The notes below the pieces were generated by a model. The model had not been told where the DNA came from. It did no database searches and saw only the letters and a list, made by a program, of their open reading frames with translations. From assembly GCF_014764505.1 (NCBI RefSeq), contig NZ_JACXWX010000006.1:124001-188000 (forward strand): a stretch of 64,000 nucleotides of DNA, given 5' to 3'. Made by a program: the position numbers and the translations under genes. This DNA comes from Phormidium tenue FACHB-886 (GTDB lineage: Bacteria > Cyanobacteriota > Cyanobacteriia > Elainellales > Elainellaceae). Positions 40,227 through 49,257 of this stretch are shown here, in pieces (positions within the stretch are counted from its first letter, which is position 1; every line of letters begins with the position of its first letter).

Positions 40227-41258
40227 ATGATCACTCATTTTAGTCGGCGTCGTTTCTTGGTTTATAGCTCAGCCGCTTTAGGAGCAAGTCTGCTGCCTGC
40301 CTGTGCGCCTCCCACTAGCCCACTGACTGGAAATTCTATCAGCGGCAAACTTAAAGTTGCAGGCATCTATACGCTCCCCGTGAGCCAGCAGTGGATTAGC
40401 TGCATCCACCGGGCGCTAGTCGTTGCCCAAAACCGCGGTGAGATCGAATACCGCTATGCCGAAGCTATCAGCAGTCTTGACTACGATGCGCTGCTGCGTC
40501 AGTATGCCGATGAAGGACAGCAGTTGATTGTTGGCGAATGCTTTGCGATCGAAAAAGCTTGTCGCATGGTCGCTGCTGACTATCCTGATGTGGCATTTTT
40601 GATGGGATCGGGCGGCAAACCGGCTGGACATAACCTGTCTGTGTTTGACAATTACATCCATGAACCGTCCTACCTGACGGGCATGATTGCGGGCGGTATG
40701 ACGCGCTCGAAGCGAATCGGCATGGTGGGAGGCTATCCCATCCCCGAAGTAAACCGCCTGATGAATGCGTTCATGGCGGGTGCAAAAGCCGTCACGCCGG
40801 ATGTGAAATTCCTTGTTTCTTTTATCAACAACTGGTTTGACCCTACCAGTACCAAAGCCGCTGCCTTTGCTCAAGTTGATGCCGGAGCTGATATTCTCTA
40901 CGCCGAGCGAATCAGCGTAGCTGAGGTGGCTGAAGAGCGCAAGGTACTGGCGATCGGCAGTGTCATCAACATCCAGCCCGATTATCCAGATACCGTTGTG
41001 GCTAGCGCTCTCTGGCATGTAGAACCTACGATCGATCGGGCGATCGTGGCAGTAAGGCAAGGTACGTTCACAGCTGAAGACTATGGGCAATTCAGCTATG
41101 TCAAATATGAGGGGGCTAGCCTTGCGCCGTTTGGCACCTTCGAGAACAAAATTCCTGCTGCCCTTAAACAGAAGGTTAGAGCCAAAGAAGCTGAGATCAA
41201 AACAGGCAAGTTCACCGTTGAGGTCAATAACGAAGAACCCCGATCGACGGTGTCATAG
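40227..41258 (+). CDS. BMP-family substrate-binding lipoprotein
   Basis: Probable nucleoside-type ABC substrate-binding protein of the BmpA/Med family, 343 residues. The N-terminus combines a twin-arginine-like SRRRFL (6-11) with the lipobox LLPAC (22-26), so it is probably exported and lipid-anchored at Cys26. The body shows family segments GKLKVAGIY, the YPDVAFL strand, and SYLTGMIAGGM. No matching permease or ATPase genes are nearby. An upstream in-frame TTG at 40209 is unlikely because the Tat signal starts after the ATG. Confidence 0.85.
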   Translation: MITHFSRRRFLVYSSAALGASLLPACAPPTSPLTGNSISGKLKVAGIYTLPVSQQWISCIHRALVVAQNRGEIEYRYAEAISSLDYDALLRQYADEGQQLIVGECFAIEKACRMVAADYPDVAFLMGSGGKPAGHNLSVFDNYIHEPSYLTGMIAGGMTRSKRIGMVGGYPIPEVNRLMNAFMAGAKAVTPDVKFLVSFINNWFDPTSTKAAAFAQVDAGADILYAERISVAEVAEERKVLAIGSVINIQPDYPDTVVASALWHVEPTIDRAIVAVRQGTFTAEDYGQFSYVKYEGASLAPFGTFENKIPAALKQKVRAKEAEIKTGKFTVEVNNEEPRSTVS

Positions 41259-41317
41259 CCAGACGTTGCGATACTGTGAAAGAAAGCGTCTTCTCGCTGC
41301 CGCTCAGGAGAACCAAC

Positions 41318-41893
41318 ATGCATTCCTCTGATATTTCTGTTACGCGAACTGCTGATCGTCCTGCTGCCTGGCAACGAGTTGCGCAGAGCCGGATTTGGCT
41401 TTTGTTGCTGCTGTCGATCGGCACTCTGGGCAGTGTGGTCTACCCACATCCGCCGCTGGTGGCGCTGGGCGCGATCGCGGCTACCACCCTGAAGCCCAGT
41501 CGTGCTTTTGGCGTGGCGATCGTCTTTTGGCTGTCCAATCAGCTCTGTGGCTATGGATGGCGAGGTTATCCACTGAGCGCTGAATCTTTGAGCTGGGCAG
41601 CGGTAATGGGCATCGGGATGCTGTTGGTCGTGGGTTTGGTGGCGGTGGGACGGTGGCGCTGGCAGCCTACCACGAGGCAAAACGACTGGCTCTATCTGTC
41701 TGCAGCCCTTGTCAGCGGGTTTGTGCTGTTTGAGGGATTAATTCTTTCGCTGGGGTTTTTGCTCACTGGCTCCCATGTGCTGACTGGAACGGTGTTGGGC
41801 TGGCTGTTCTTTAAAGAAGCGATCTGGGCGATCGGGCTGGGTCTGCTGCACGGTGGCTTGATGCAACGAGCCTTTCGTGCGGCAAGGATATAG
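41318..41893 (+). CDS. Multi-pass membrane protein of unknown function
   Basis: From ATG 41318, with AGGAG at 41306-41310 seven bases before it, 191 residues (MHSSDISVTRTADRP). There are about five hydrophobic segments: WLLLLLSIGTLGSVVY, FGVAIVFWLSNQLCGYG, AAVMGIGMLLVVGLVAV, LYLSAALVSGFVLFEGLIL, and GTVLGWLFFKEAIWAIGLGLL. Size and layout recall integral substrate-binding (S) components, but no motif identifies one. It follows the BMP lipoprotein in the same direction and may be cotranscribed. Confidence 0.75.
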   Translation: MHSSDISVTRTADRPAAWQRVAQSRIWLLLLLSIGTLGSVVYPHPPLVALGAIAATTLKPSRAFGVAIVFWLSNQLCGYGWRGYPLSAESLSWAAVMGIGMLLVVGLVAVGRWRWQPTTRQNDWLYLSAALVSGFVLFEGLILSLGFLLTGSHVLTGTVLGWLFFKEAIWAIGLGLLHGGLMQRAFRAARI

Positions 41894-41896
41894 CTT

Positions 41897-42673
41897 TTAC
41901 CAGGGCAAACGGCTACCATCCCAAGAGAAAAACTGCCCGCTGTCCTCTGGCTGCAGTCCCTCAATCACGTCTAGTAGCTGGGTGACGGTTCGATCGACTG
42001 AAAACAGCTTTTCTGGCGGTACATTCCGCTGAAATGGCTTGGAGAGCTGTGTATCTGTTGTGCCGGGGTGCAGCATCACCACCAGGGTTTTGGGGCTTTT
42101 GCGGCTGTATTCGATCGCGGCCGTCCGCATCAACATATTCAGCGCTGCTTTAGAAGCCCGATAGCCATACCAGCCACCCAGCGCATTGTCGCCAATGCTG
42201 CCCACTTTTGCCGAAATACTCGCTAAAACGCTGCGATCGCTATGCTTTAGCAACGGCAACACCTGTTTTGCCAGCAGCACTGCCCCAATGCTGTTGACCT
42301 GAAAGTAGCGCAACAGCGGTTCGGGTTGAATCTGCTGGAGGCTTTTCTCGGGCTGGATGGTGTCATTGTGCAGAAAGCCGACGCAGTACAGAACGAGATG
42401 GAGGCGATCGACCTGCTGCTGGATTTGCTTTACGCCTGCGGCAATTTGCGCTTCGTCCGTGATGTCCATCGCCATCAGGCTGAGGCGATCGGGGTGCTGT
42501 GCGGCAACTGCAGAAATTTCAGGTGTTGGCTGCTGTCGATAGGTGGAAAACAGGTGATTGATAGATAGCCCTGAGCGGTTGCCCAATAGGTGCTGCACAA
42601 AGCCCAGACCGATTCCGCGATTTGCCCCAACGATCAGCGCATTTATCGATTCAATCTCTGCAAATACAGACAT
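41897..42673 (-). CDS. Short-chain dehydrogenase/reductase
   Basis: Classical SDR of 258 residues with NAD(P) motif VGANRGIGLGF (about 16-26), the NxAG region replaced by LYCVGFLH, and the catalytic YxxxK in WYGYRASKAALN with an upstream Ser. Similar proteins are often annotated as C-factor or cell-signalling SDRs. Substrate unknown. It is convergent with the membrane protein, with stops 3 bases apart. Confidence 0.9.
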   Translation of the reverse strand: MSVFAEIESINALIVGANRGIGLGFVQHLLGNRSGLSINHLFSTYRQQPTPEISAVAAQHPDRLSLMAMDITDEAQIAAGVKQIQQQVDRLHLVLYCVGFLHNDTIQPEKSLQQIQPEPLLRYFQVNSIGAVLLAKQVLPLLKHSDRSVLASISAKVGSIGDNALGGWYGYRASKAALNMLMRTAAIEYSRKSPKTLVVMLHPGTTDTQLSKPFQRNVPPEKLFSVDRTVTQLLDVIEGLQPEDSGQFFSWDGSRLPW

Positions 42674-42774
42674 TCCAGCCCTCGATCCTTACTGCCTTCT
42701 CATCATACAGGCCATCCCCTAAAGGGCATCCTGTGTGGTTCGCTGTGCTGCCTGTGTTTTTGGGAAGTCTACAT

Positions 42775-42866
42775 GAAAGAACTTACGCACTTTCTTGAAG
42801 TGGATTGAGCTTCGTCTGCTGATTTCAAGAAAACGCACGACAGAAGCCACGTGTAAGTTCTGCGAA
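42775..42866. repeat. Nested inverted repeat, possible miniature element
   Basis: GAAAGAACTTACGCAC at the left pairs imperfectly with GTGTAAGTTCTGCGAAAG-type sequence at the right (42851-42868). Inside it TTTCTTGAA (42791-42799) pairs with TTCAAGAAA (42824-42832). Total about 90 bases, non-coding. It may be a miniature inverted-repeat element or a large hairpin in the leader of the TPR gene. Confidence 0.45.
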
Positions 42867-42894
42867 AGAATGCTTTGGAATTGGAATAGTTGCT

Positions 42895-43656
42895 ATGCTA
42901 CCGCTGCTCTATAGTCTGCTGGGGTCATTTTGGTTAGTTGGTACGGTGTTTTGGGTCTGGATGCTGTATGACTGTCTGAAGCACGGATTTAGCGATCGCC
43001 ACCTCTGGGTCTGGGTTTTGCTGTTGCTGAATGTGGTTGGGGCAGGGCTCTACTTTGTGATCTGCTGGCTGCCTCGTCATCCCAGTCCGTTTCCCATGCC
43101 GCGTTTCACAAATCGCTGGCGGCTGCGAGATGCCTTGTGGCAGGCAGAGGCAGAGGTCAAAAACATTGGTAAAGCGCATCAATATGTGAAACTGGGCGAT
43201 GTGCTGTCTGAAATGGGTGAAACGGAAAAGGCGGCAGCGGCTTACCAGCAAGCCCTAGAAAAAGAGCCACATCACACCAAGGCATTGTGGGGAGCGGCTG
43301 GTACTGCGATCGACTGCAAAAACTTAGCAAATGCCAGTCTGCATCTACGAACGTTAGTGCAGGTTTGCCCGGATTACTCCTATGGCGATGCCTCGCTCGC
43401 CTACGGGCAGATTCTGTTTGAGCAAGGCGATCTAGAAGCGGCAAAAGCCCATCTTCAAACGCATCTAAAGCAGTGGAGCCATCCCCAAGGCTACCTGATT
43501 TTGGCAAAAGTTCAGCAGAAACAGGGGCAGTTTGCCGAAGCCCGCGAGATGCTAGAAACGATGATCATCAAAATCAAAAGCTCGACTCCGTTTCAGTACC
43601 GGAAAAATCAACGATTTGTCCGACAGGGCGAAAAGATGCTAAAGGCTCTGTCCTAG
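42895..43656 (+). CDS. TPR protein with N-terminal membrane anchor
   Basis: 253 residues. Two membrane helices open the protein (about 5-26 and 37-58) in the PLD-nuclease N-terminal style (WMLYDCLKHG...LWVWVLLLLNVVGAGLYFV). A cytosolic part follows with tandem tetratricopeptide repeats (about 95-230; LGDVLSEMGETEKAAAAYQQALE is the clearest, split here as LGDVLSEMGE and AAAYQQALE). Probably a scaffold at the membrane; the partner is unknown. A comparable layout is widespread in cyanobacteria. Confidence 0.82.
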   Translation: MLPLLYSLLGSFWLVGTVFWVWMLYDCLKHGFSDRHLWVWVLLLLNVVGAGLYFVICWLPRHPSPFPMPRFTNRWRLRDALWQAEAEVKNIGKAHQYVKLGDVLSEMGETEKAAAAYQQALEKEPHHTKALWGAAGTAIDCKNLANASLHLRTLVQVCPDYSYGDASLAYGQILFEQGDLEAAKAHLQTHLKQWSHPQGYLILAKVQQKQGQFAEAREMLETMIIKIKSSTPFQYRKNQRFVRQGEKMLKALS

Positions 43657-43687
43657 CGTTTTGAGCGGCGAGTTTCTGTTGGCTTAC

Positions 43688-43965
43688 TCAATCTAGATAT
43701 ACGAGTCCCATCTTAAGATCGCAGATGTATAGCCCCGACGTCAGCGATCGCATTGCTTCCTCCCAGACGGGCACAAACTTATCGAACTCATCTGCCCAGC
43801 AGTCCATTGTGACAGAGCATCGAATCTTTGACCCCAATCCCCAGTAAATTCGCGACGAAACCAACTGCGCCTCTGTCAACTTATTCCAGCCAGACTCACC
43901 AAGGTCAATCGTTCGCTCTGTAAATTCATCTGTTATACGGCAAGCTTAATGAGCTGATGAGCCAT
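43688..43965 (-). pseudogene. Small gene apparently broken by a one-base frameshift
   Basis: The frame ending at 43688 encodes TDEFTERTIDLGESGWNKLT and then EAQLVSSRIYWGLG to GLYICDLKMGLVYLD. It looks protein-like but has no start codon at its N-terminus, only a TTG internally (43879). Ten codons of another frame, beginning ATG at 43965 (MAHQLIKLAV), run into it if one base is missing near 43935. I read this as a gene of about 90 residues with a recent frameshift. It is unrecognised; alternatives are a shorter TTG-started gene or a sequencing error. Confidence 0.4.
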
Positions 43966-44057
43966 AAAGTTAATTTATCGTGTGAGATTGCAGAATTTTC
44001 AGAACCAGATTACTGCGTGGGCTGTCACAGAAACCTGATAAAGCGACAAAGAAAGCG

Positions 44058-44118
44058 GAGAGGGCATTCTAGAATAGCTAATATTGCTACAGTTTGCCCT
44101 CTCGTTTCTTTTCTTTTT
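44058..44118 (+). promoter_or_regulatory. Attenuator-like hairpin before leuA
   Basis: GAGAGGGCA (44058-44066) pairs with TGCCCTCTC (44095-44103) in a perfect 9-bp stem; a pyrimidine-rich tract of mostly T follows (44104-44118), 11 bases before the start codon. The loop contains a near-palindrome TAGCTAATATTGCTA. The arrangement is that of a terminator placed in the leader, or a hairpin occluding initiation. Confidence 0.45.
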
Positions 44119-44129
44119 AGTCGATCCTT

Positions 44130-45746
44130 ATGAGTACCCAACCCTCAGACCGCATCCTCATCTTCGATACCACCCTCCGCGATGGCGAACAATCGCCCGG
44201 AGCCACGCTCAACGTGGAGGAAAAGCTGACGATCGCACGGCAACTGGCAAGGCTGGGGGTAGACATCATTGAAGCAGGCTTCCCGTTTGCTAGCCCTGGC
44301 GACTTTGAGGCAGTCAGCAAAATCGCCCAATTTGTTGGCACAGAGACGGGTCCAACGATTTGTGGGCTGGCGCGAGCGACTCGGCAAGACATCGAAGCTG
44401 CCGCTAAGGCGCTGAGTCCAGCAGCTAAACCCCGCATTCATACCTTCATTGCTACTTCGGATATTCACCTGGAGTACAAGCTCAAGAAGTCTCGCAAAGA
44501 AGTGCTGGAAATTGCACCTGAAATGGTTGCCTATGCCAAGTCCTTTGTGAACGACGTTGAGTTCTCGCCCGAAGATGCCGGACGCTCTGACCCAGAGTTT
44601 TTGTATGAAGTGCTGGAAGCAGCGATCGCCGCTGGCGCAACCACTGTGAATATTCCGGATACGGTCGGCTACACCACTCCTGCCGAGTTTGGGGCAATCA
44701 TCAAAGGCATCAAAGAGAACGTCCGCAACATCGATCAGGCGATCATTTCGGTTCATGGGCACAACGATTTGGGGCTAGCCGTTGCTAACTTCTTGGAAGC
44801 GGTTAAGAACGGGGCACGACAGCTAGAATGCACAATCAACGGCATTGGCGAACGGGCGGGGAATGCCGCACTGGAAGAGTTAGTGATGGCGCTGCATGTG
44901 CGGCGGCAATATTTCAATCCGTTCTTGGGTCGATCACCCGACTCAGAAGCGCCTCTCACTCAAATTGACACCAAGCAAATCTACAAAACCTCCCGCCTCG
45001 TTTCGAATTTAACGGGAATGCTGGTGCAGCCCAACAAGGCAATTGTAGGTGCCAATGCCTTTGCGCATGAGTCTGGCATCCACCAAGACGGTGTGCTCAA
45101 GCACAAGCTCACCTACGAGATCATGGATGCTCAGTCGATCGGCTTAAACGATAATCAGATTGTGTTGGGCAAGCTCTCTGGGCGCAATGCCTTCCGCGCT
45201 CGGCTGAAGGAACTAGGTTTTGAGCTGGGTGAACAGGAGCTAAACCGCGCCTTCCTCCGCTTTAAGGAGATGGCAGACAAGAAAAAAGATATCAGCGATT
45301 GGGATCTAGAAGCGATCGTCAACGACGAAACGCAGCAGGCTCCGGAGCTATTTAAGCTGGAGCATGTACAGGTGTCCTGTGGCGATCATTCGCGCCCGAC
45401 TGCAACGGTGATTCTGCGAACGCCAACGGGAGAAGAGCTGATGGATGCGGCGATCGGCACAGGTCCGGTAGATGCGGTTTACAAAGCGATTAACCGAGTC
45501 ATCAATGTGCCCAACCAGCTGATTGAATATTCCGTGCAGTCGGTAACGGCAGGCATTGATGCGCTGGGAGAAGTGACCATTCGGCTGAAGCATGACGATC
45601 GCATCTTCTCAGGTCATGCTGCCAACACTGATATCATCGTTGCATCGGCGCTAGCGTATGTGAATGCGCTGAATCGCCTGTCGGCTAGCCTGCAAAACGG
45701 CAAGGTGCTACACCCTCAACATGATGAGGCCCAGCCTGTTGCCTGA
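44130..45746 (+). CDS. leuA: 2-Isopropylmalate synthase
   Basis: First committed enzyme of leucine synthesis; condenses acetyl-CoA with 2-oxoisovalerate. The 538 residues have an N-terminal TIM barrel opening [16 protein letters not shown], the metal ligands His209 and His211 (VHGHND), and a C-terminal LeuA regulatory domain (about 395-520) responsible for leucine feedback inhibition. Full length, long-chain form. No clear ribosome binding site precedes the ATG, and a hairpin lies just upstream. Confidence 0.97.
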   Translation: MSTQPSDRILIFDTTLRDGEQSPGATLNVEEKLTIARQLARLGVDIIEAGFPFASPGDFEAVSKIAQFVGTETGPTICGLARATRQDIEAAAKALSPAAKPRIHTFIATSDIHLEYKLKKSRKEVLEIAPEMVAYAKSFVNDVEFSPEDAGRSDPEFLYEVLEAAIAAGATTVNIPDTVGYTTPAEFGAIIKGIKENVRNIDQAIISVHGHNDLGLAVANFLEAVKNGARQLECTINGIGERAGNAALEELVMALHVRRQYFNPFLGRSPDSEAPLTQIDTKQIYKTSRLVSNLTGMLVQPNKAIVGANAFAHESGIHQDGVLKHKLTYEIMDAQSIGLNDNQIVLGKLSGRNAFRARLKELGFELGEQELNRAFLRFKEMADKKKDISDWDLEAIVNDETQQAPELFKLEHVQVSCGDHSRPTATVILRTPTGEELMDAAIGTGPVDAVYKAINRVINVPNQLIEYSVQSVTAGIDALGEVTIRLKHDDRIFSGHAANTDIIVASALAYVNALNRLSASLQNGKVLHPQHDEAQPVA

Positions 45747-45796
45747 TATTGCGGCAAAGCGCGATCAATCGAGAGGATGCAATTGCAAAAGAAGCC

Positions 45797-46384
45797 ATGA
45801 CTGCACTTCCCTTACCCCTGATGATGAATTTACATCAGGTTCACCTTACCGATGAGCAGTTCTATCAGCTCTGTGTCAATAATCCAGAGCTGAACATCGA
45901 ACGCAATGCTAAGGGAGCGCTAATTGTCATGCCGCCTGTGGGGGGAGAAAGTGGAAACCGAGAAGCAGATTTCATCATTGATTTAGGCAACTGGAATCGG
46001 CAAACTGGTTTGGGAAAGGTTTTCAGCTCCTCCACGGTGTTTATGCTACCTGCTGGAGGAGATCGATCTCCTGATGTAGCTTGGGTGGAATTGTCTCGTT
46101 GGCAAAGCTTGACGCCAGAGCAACGCCAAAAATTCCCACCGATCGCCCCAGATTTTGTGATTGAGTTGCGGTCGCGTACAGACAAGCTAGAACTGCTCCA
46201 GGAAAAGATGCAGGAATACCTGGATAGCGGTGTGCGGCTAGCTTGGCTGATCAATCCTCAAGATCAACAAGTGGAGATTTATCGTCAGGAGCAAGCGAAA
46301 GAATTACGGACGTTGCCGACACAGCTCCTTGGTGAACAAGTTTTGCCGGGATTTGTGCTGCAGGTGGATCGGTTTGCTGATTAG
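45797..46384 (+). CDS. Uma2 family endonuclease-like protein (DUF820)
   Basis: Restriction-endonuclease-fold protein of a family greatly expanded in cyanobacteria; cellular role unknown. From ATG 45797 the 195 residues show LTDEQFYQLCVNNPELNIER, the strand GDRSPDVAWV containing the active-site Asp, and PDFVIELRSRTD, where the E-x-K pair of the PD-(D/E)xK fold reads E-x-R. The substitution of Lys by Arg occurs in the family. The C-terminal LLGEQVLPGF is typical. The gene is complete. Confidence 0.88.
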   Translation: MTALPLPLMMNLHQVHLTDEQFYQLCVNNPELNIERNAKGALIVMPPVGGESGNREADFIIDLGNWNRQTGLGKVFSSSTVFMLPAGGDRSPDVAWVELSRWQSLTPEQRQKFPPIAPDFVIELRSRTDKLELLQEKMQEYLDSGVRLAWLINPQDQQVEIYRQEQAKELRTLPTQLLGEQVLPGFVLQVDRFAD

Positions 46385-46400
46385 TTTCTGGCATAAACTG

Positions 46401-47261
46401 CTAATTCCTGGACTCTTTGCCGATCGCCTCTTCCAGACCGAACCCGGAGTTCAGTGTTGGCAGCTCACAGGCATCGCCCACTTTAACGAGCGATTTGCCA
46501 CAAATTTTGCAGAAGCGGGCGTCTGTATCATGTTCAGTTAGCCCACAGTTGCTGCACAGAGTTTCTGCAGCAGTTTGCTTAGAGGTTTTGACAAGCTGCC
46601 GGATCAGATCGCCCACCTGCCAGGGAATCAGAGCAATCCCGGTTAGGATCATCATCACCGCCAGCAGCCGACCAATTTGGGAGATGGGCGTAATGTCCCC
46701 ATAGCCAACGGTGGTCATTGTGGCAACAGCAAAGTATACGGCGTCTAGAAAAGTGGCAAACGCTTTGGAATTTATCGGGTGTTCCACCTGATAAATCAAG
46801 CCAGAATAGATAAAAACAATACTGAATAAAGTAAATAGAATGCGGACAAAAATAGCGCTATCCTCACGGCTGACATAGCCCAGGATCGTCTTGCCTTCAA
46901 TGTAGCGGAGCAAGCGTAAGATTCGAAACCAGCGAAAGATCCGAATAAAGCGAATATCGATCGCTGTGAATAAGAATGGCAAAATTGCCACCAAATCGAT
47001 TAGTGCATACAGGCTAAAGAAATAGCGCAGCTTATGCTCTGCGCTCCAAAACCGCAGTAGATACTCAATGGTGAAGAGAATTAGAATGAACTGATTCAGA
47101 AAATCAATCTGAACTCGGACGGGCTCTGGAATTACATAGGTCTCTACAATAAAGATTGCCGAAGACAACAGTACCAAGCCAGCGATCGTTAAGTTGATGG
47201 CTTTGCCCAACGGTGTCTCAATATCTTCTAGGTAAAACCTAACTTTTTGCTGTAATTCCAT
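46401..47261 (-). CDS. Voltage-gated-type potassium channel with C-terminal zinc ribbon
   Basis: 286 residues from ATG 47261. Six membrane segments are visible: S1-S3 (about 20-100), S4 with regularly spaced Arg (RFIRIFRWFRILRLLR, 104-119), S5, a pore loop with the potassium filter TTVGYGD (183-189), and S6. The C-terminus carries a zinc-ribbon-like CxxC-x11-CxxC (Cys236, 239, 251, 254), unusual but seen in some cyanobacterial channels. A TTG 10 codons upstream is an unlikely start. It probably conducts K+ across the plasma or thylakoid membrane. Confidence 0.9.
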   Translation of the reverse strand: MELQQKVRFYLEDIETPLGKAINLTIAGLVLLSSAIFIVETYVIPEPVRVQIDFLNQFILILFTIEYLLRFWSAEHKLRYFFSLYALIDLVAILPFLFTAIDIRFIRIFRWFRILRLLRYIEGKTILGYVSREDSAIFVRILFTLFSIVFIYSGLIYQVEHPINSKAFATFLDAVYFAVATMTTVGYGDITPISQIGRLLAVMMILTGIALIPWQVGDLIRQLVKTSKQTAAETLCSNCGLTEHDTDARFCKICGKSLVKVGDACELPTLNSGFGLEEAIGKESRN

Positions 47262-47369
47262 GCAGTCATTAAAGATTTGGAGAAATAACAAAGAAATAAC
47301 TTGGGCTACGGTCTATTCATAGCGTACCCTGTTGTTATCAGTGCAGATTCACTATAATAGCCAAATCCT

Positions 47370-47792
47370 ATGCAATTTCGTCTTGCCTACGTTGTGGCTC
47401 CACTTGCCCTCGGTTTCGTCGCGGCAACTGCCCAACCCTCGATCGCCCAAACTGCACCACTTGCAGAGTCAATTGCTCAAACGCCATCTACCGACTCAAT
47501 GCCTGCAATTGCTGAGAAATTTGTGACGCTTTCTTCCCAAGGCGATTTTGTTGGGGCTTCGCAATATCTCCATCCTACTATGCGGCAAAACTGGTCGCCC
47601 ACAGATATGGAGAACGCTTGGCGAACCTTGCAAGAGCGCACAGGTGCGTTTCAGCAGTTCTTGAGCTATGAGCAGGCAGGCAACGATGTGGTGCTGGTGA
47701 GCACTCAATTTGAGAACGTCACGGATGATTTAGTCGTCATTTTTGACGACACTCAGCAATGGATCGTTGGCGTAGACTTTCCTCAGCCCTGA
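47370..47792 (+). CDS. Secreted DUF3887 domain protein
   Basis: 140 residues with a signal peptide (MQFRLAYVVAPLALGFVAAT, predicted cleavage after SIAQ) followed by a small alpha+beta domain of the DUF3887 type (FVTLSSQGDFVGASQYL; LVVIFDDTQQWIVGVDF). Function unknown; the fold resembles NTF2-like dimers. Probably periplasmic. It is transcribed away from the potassium channel and converges on the VOC gene. Confidence 0.82.
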   Translation: MQFRLAYVVAPLALGFVAATAQPSIAQTAPLAESIAQTPSTDSMPAIAEKFVTLSSQGDFVGASQYLHPTMRQNWSPTDMENAWRTLQERTGAFQQFLSYEQAGNDVVLVSTQFENVTDDLVVIFDDTQQWIVGVDFPQP

Positions 47793-47810
47793 TCGCTGCG
47801 TTGCCCATGC

Positions 47811-48242
47811 TCAAGCCCGATCGCCAATCTGCGTGAAGGCCGCTTCACCAAAGATGGCAGAAGCATGGGCGTAATATTTGAACTCCATCAAATTGTGGAA
47901 GGGGTCTTCTAAAAAGAAAGTGCGGTGTTCTAACGGTAGACCCGTAAAGCGATATTTGGGCTGCTGATAAAACGGCAGCCCGCGTCGCTGTGCTCGCTCT
48001 AGCAGTTCCTGCCAATCGGCTTCGGCAGTGAAAATTAGCCCGAAGTGGCGCGGATAGATGCCTTTCTGAGGAACGATCGGTTCTGAAGTGAGATGAGCAA
48101 CAAGCTGGTGCCCATACAGGTTGAGGATTACAGAGCTAGCGTTTTCTCGCCCGACTTGGCAGCCCAACCCCTCCACATAATAGGCTTTGGCTTGGGCTAC
48201 ATCGGCGATTGGGAAGGCAAGATGAAAAAGAACCTGAGACAT
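47811..48242 (-). CDS. VOC family protein (glyoxalase/dioxygenase superfamily)
   Basis: 143 residues with paired beta-alpha-beta-beta-beta modules. Likely metal ligands are His8 (LFHLAFPI), His near 67 (RHFGLIF) and Glu near 119 (NLMEFKYY). The ending DPFHNLMEFKYY is typical of a subgroup often annotated as glyoxalase-like or dioxygenase. The substrate cannot be inferred. Confidence 0.88.
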   Translation of the reverse strand: MSQVLFHLAFPIADVAQAKAYYVEGLGCQVGRENASSVILNLYGHQLVAHLTSEPIVPQKGIYPRHFGLIFTAEADWQELLERAQRRGLPFYQQPKYRFTGLPLEHRTFFLEDPFHNLMEFKYYAHASAIFGEAAFTQIGDRA

Positions 48243-48416
48243 AGCTTAAAGGCGATTAAAGTCAATGTTTTGCTTCTGACAATAGCGCATTTGCCAAATC
48301 AAGTTCTACAACAGCTACTTTGTTACCAATGCTTCAATGCTTTGTGATCGCTCAAAAGCACCTTGCACTTCACGCTTGAGACCAGACGCTCTACAGAACA
48401 CCAATCCCAAAACTAC

Positions 48417-49154
48417 TTAGCCCTCTTTCACAAATGTCCATTCCAAGATCCTAATTGGCGCCTCCTTAAGCGCTTTAATCAGTGCCTCGTTGCTTTCATA
48501 TTTCAGTTCCGAGAGGTGGCAAGCTTCTACATTCACCGTGAACTTGTCTGATTCAAAGGGCCAAGGTTCAACCGTGACATGTTCTTTCCCTTGCCCTACT
48601 TGATGAATATCGTAACGCTGTCCATCAATGCCGCTAGTAATTTCCAATGCTCGCCCGACATCTGGGATTTGACGCTGCGCCAAAATCAAAGAAGTGCGAT
48701 CGCACCATCGCATAAACTGGTAGGCGCGTTCGGTTTCTTCCGGTGTGGTTTCTAGTTCTTTTTGCAGCTTTGCCTGCAGTTCGGTCTGCTTTTGCAAAAA
48801 CTTTTTCAAAGTTGGCTTTGGGTCTGAATTACCTTCGTTTAAGAAGGAGATGTGCTTAGAAGTGAGGAGGGTGACCCAGCGTCCCCGATAGCGAGAACTC
48901 TCGATCTGCTCCTCTAACTGAGCCACAGAAGTATCTTGAATTAGCGTAAAATCCAGCGGTGCGCCTGCTTCGGTAATCTGGTTTCCTTCCCATTCTCGTT
49001 CTAGGTCATCGTGATGAGAAATTGCGGCTAGTGTTTCGTAGAACCGTTTGGGAACATTTTGGCGATCCCAGTGACCACCAATCTGAGCGGCTAAGAGAGC
49101 ATGGGCGCGGTGATAGATTACTTCCCAGCCATTTTCCAATAAATTAACAATCAT
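48417..49154 (-). CDS. DUF3891 family protein
   Basis: 245 residues starting MIVNLLENGWEVIYHRAHALLAAQIGG; conserved features are HRAHALLAAQIG near the start and SHHDDLEREWEG (from about 46), which resembles the metal-binding His-His-Asp of an HD-like fold. A hydrophilic middle with Lys/Glu-rich helix and a C-terminal beta-rich part follow. Function unknown. No membrane segment. Confidence 0.85.
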   Translation of the reverse strand: MIVNLLENGWEVIYHRAHALLAAQIGGHWDRQNVPKRFYETLAAISHHDDLEREWEGNQITEAGAPLDFTLIQDTSVAQLEEQIESSRYRGRWVTLLTSKHISFLNEGNSDPKPTLKKFLQKQTELQAKLQKELETTPEETERAYQFMRWCDRTSLILAQRQIPDVGRALEITSGIDGQRYDIHQVGQGKEHVTVEPWPFESDKFTVNVEACHLSELKYESNEALIKALKEAPIRILEWTFVKEG

Positions 49155-49257
49155 AAGTTGGAAGCAGTTTAATCAACGCTGTAAATTACTTCAATCAACT
49201 GGAGTGTAAAGCCCTTTTTTCAAAAAATGCATCCTTCCAAAGTAAAAGCCGTCGCTG

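Noticed and set aside
45749-45796. Longer Uma2 start three bases after leuA
   Set aside because: The family N-terminus fits the ATG at 45797; the upstream codons show no conserved sequence.
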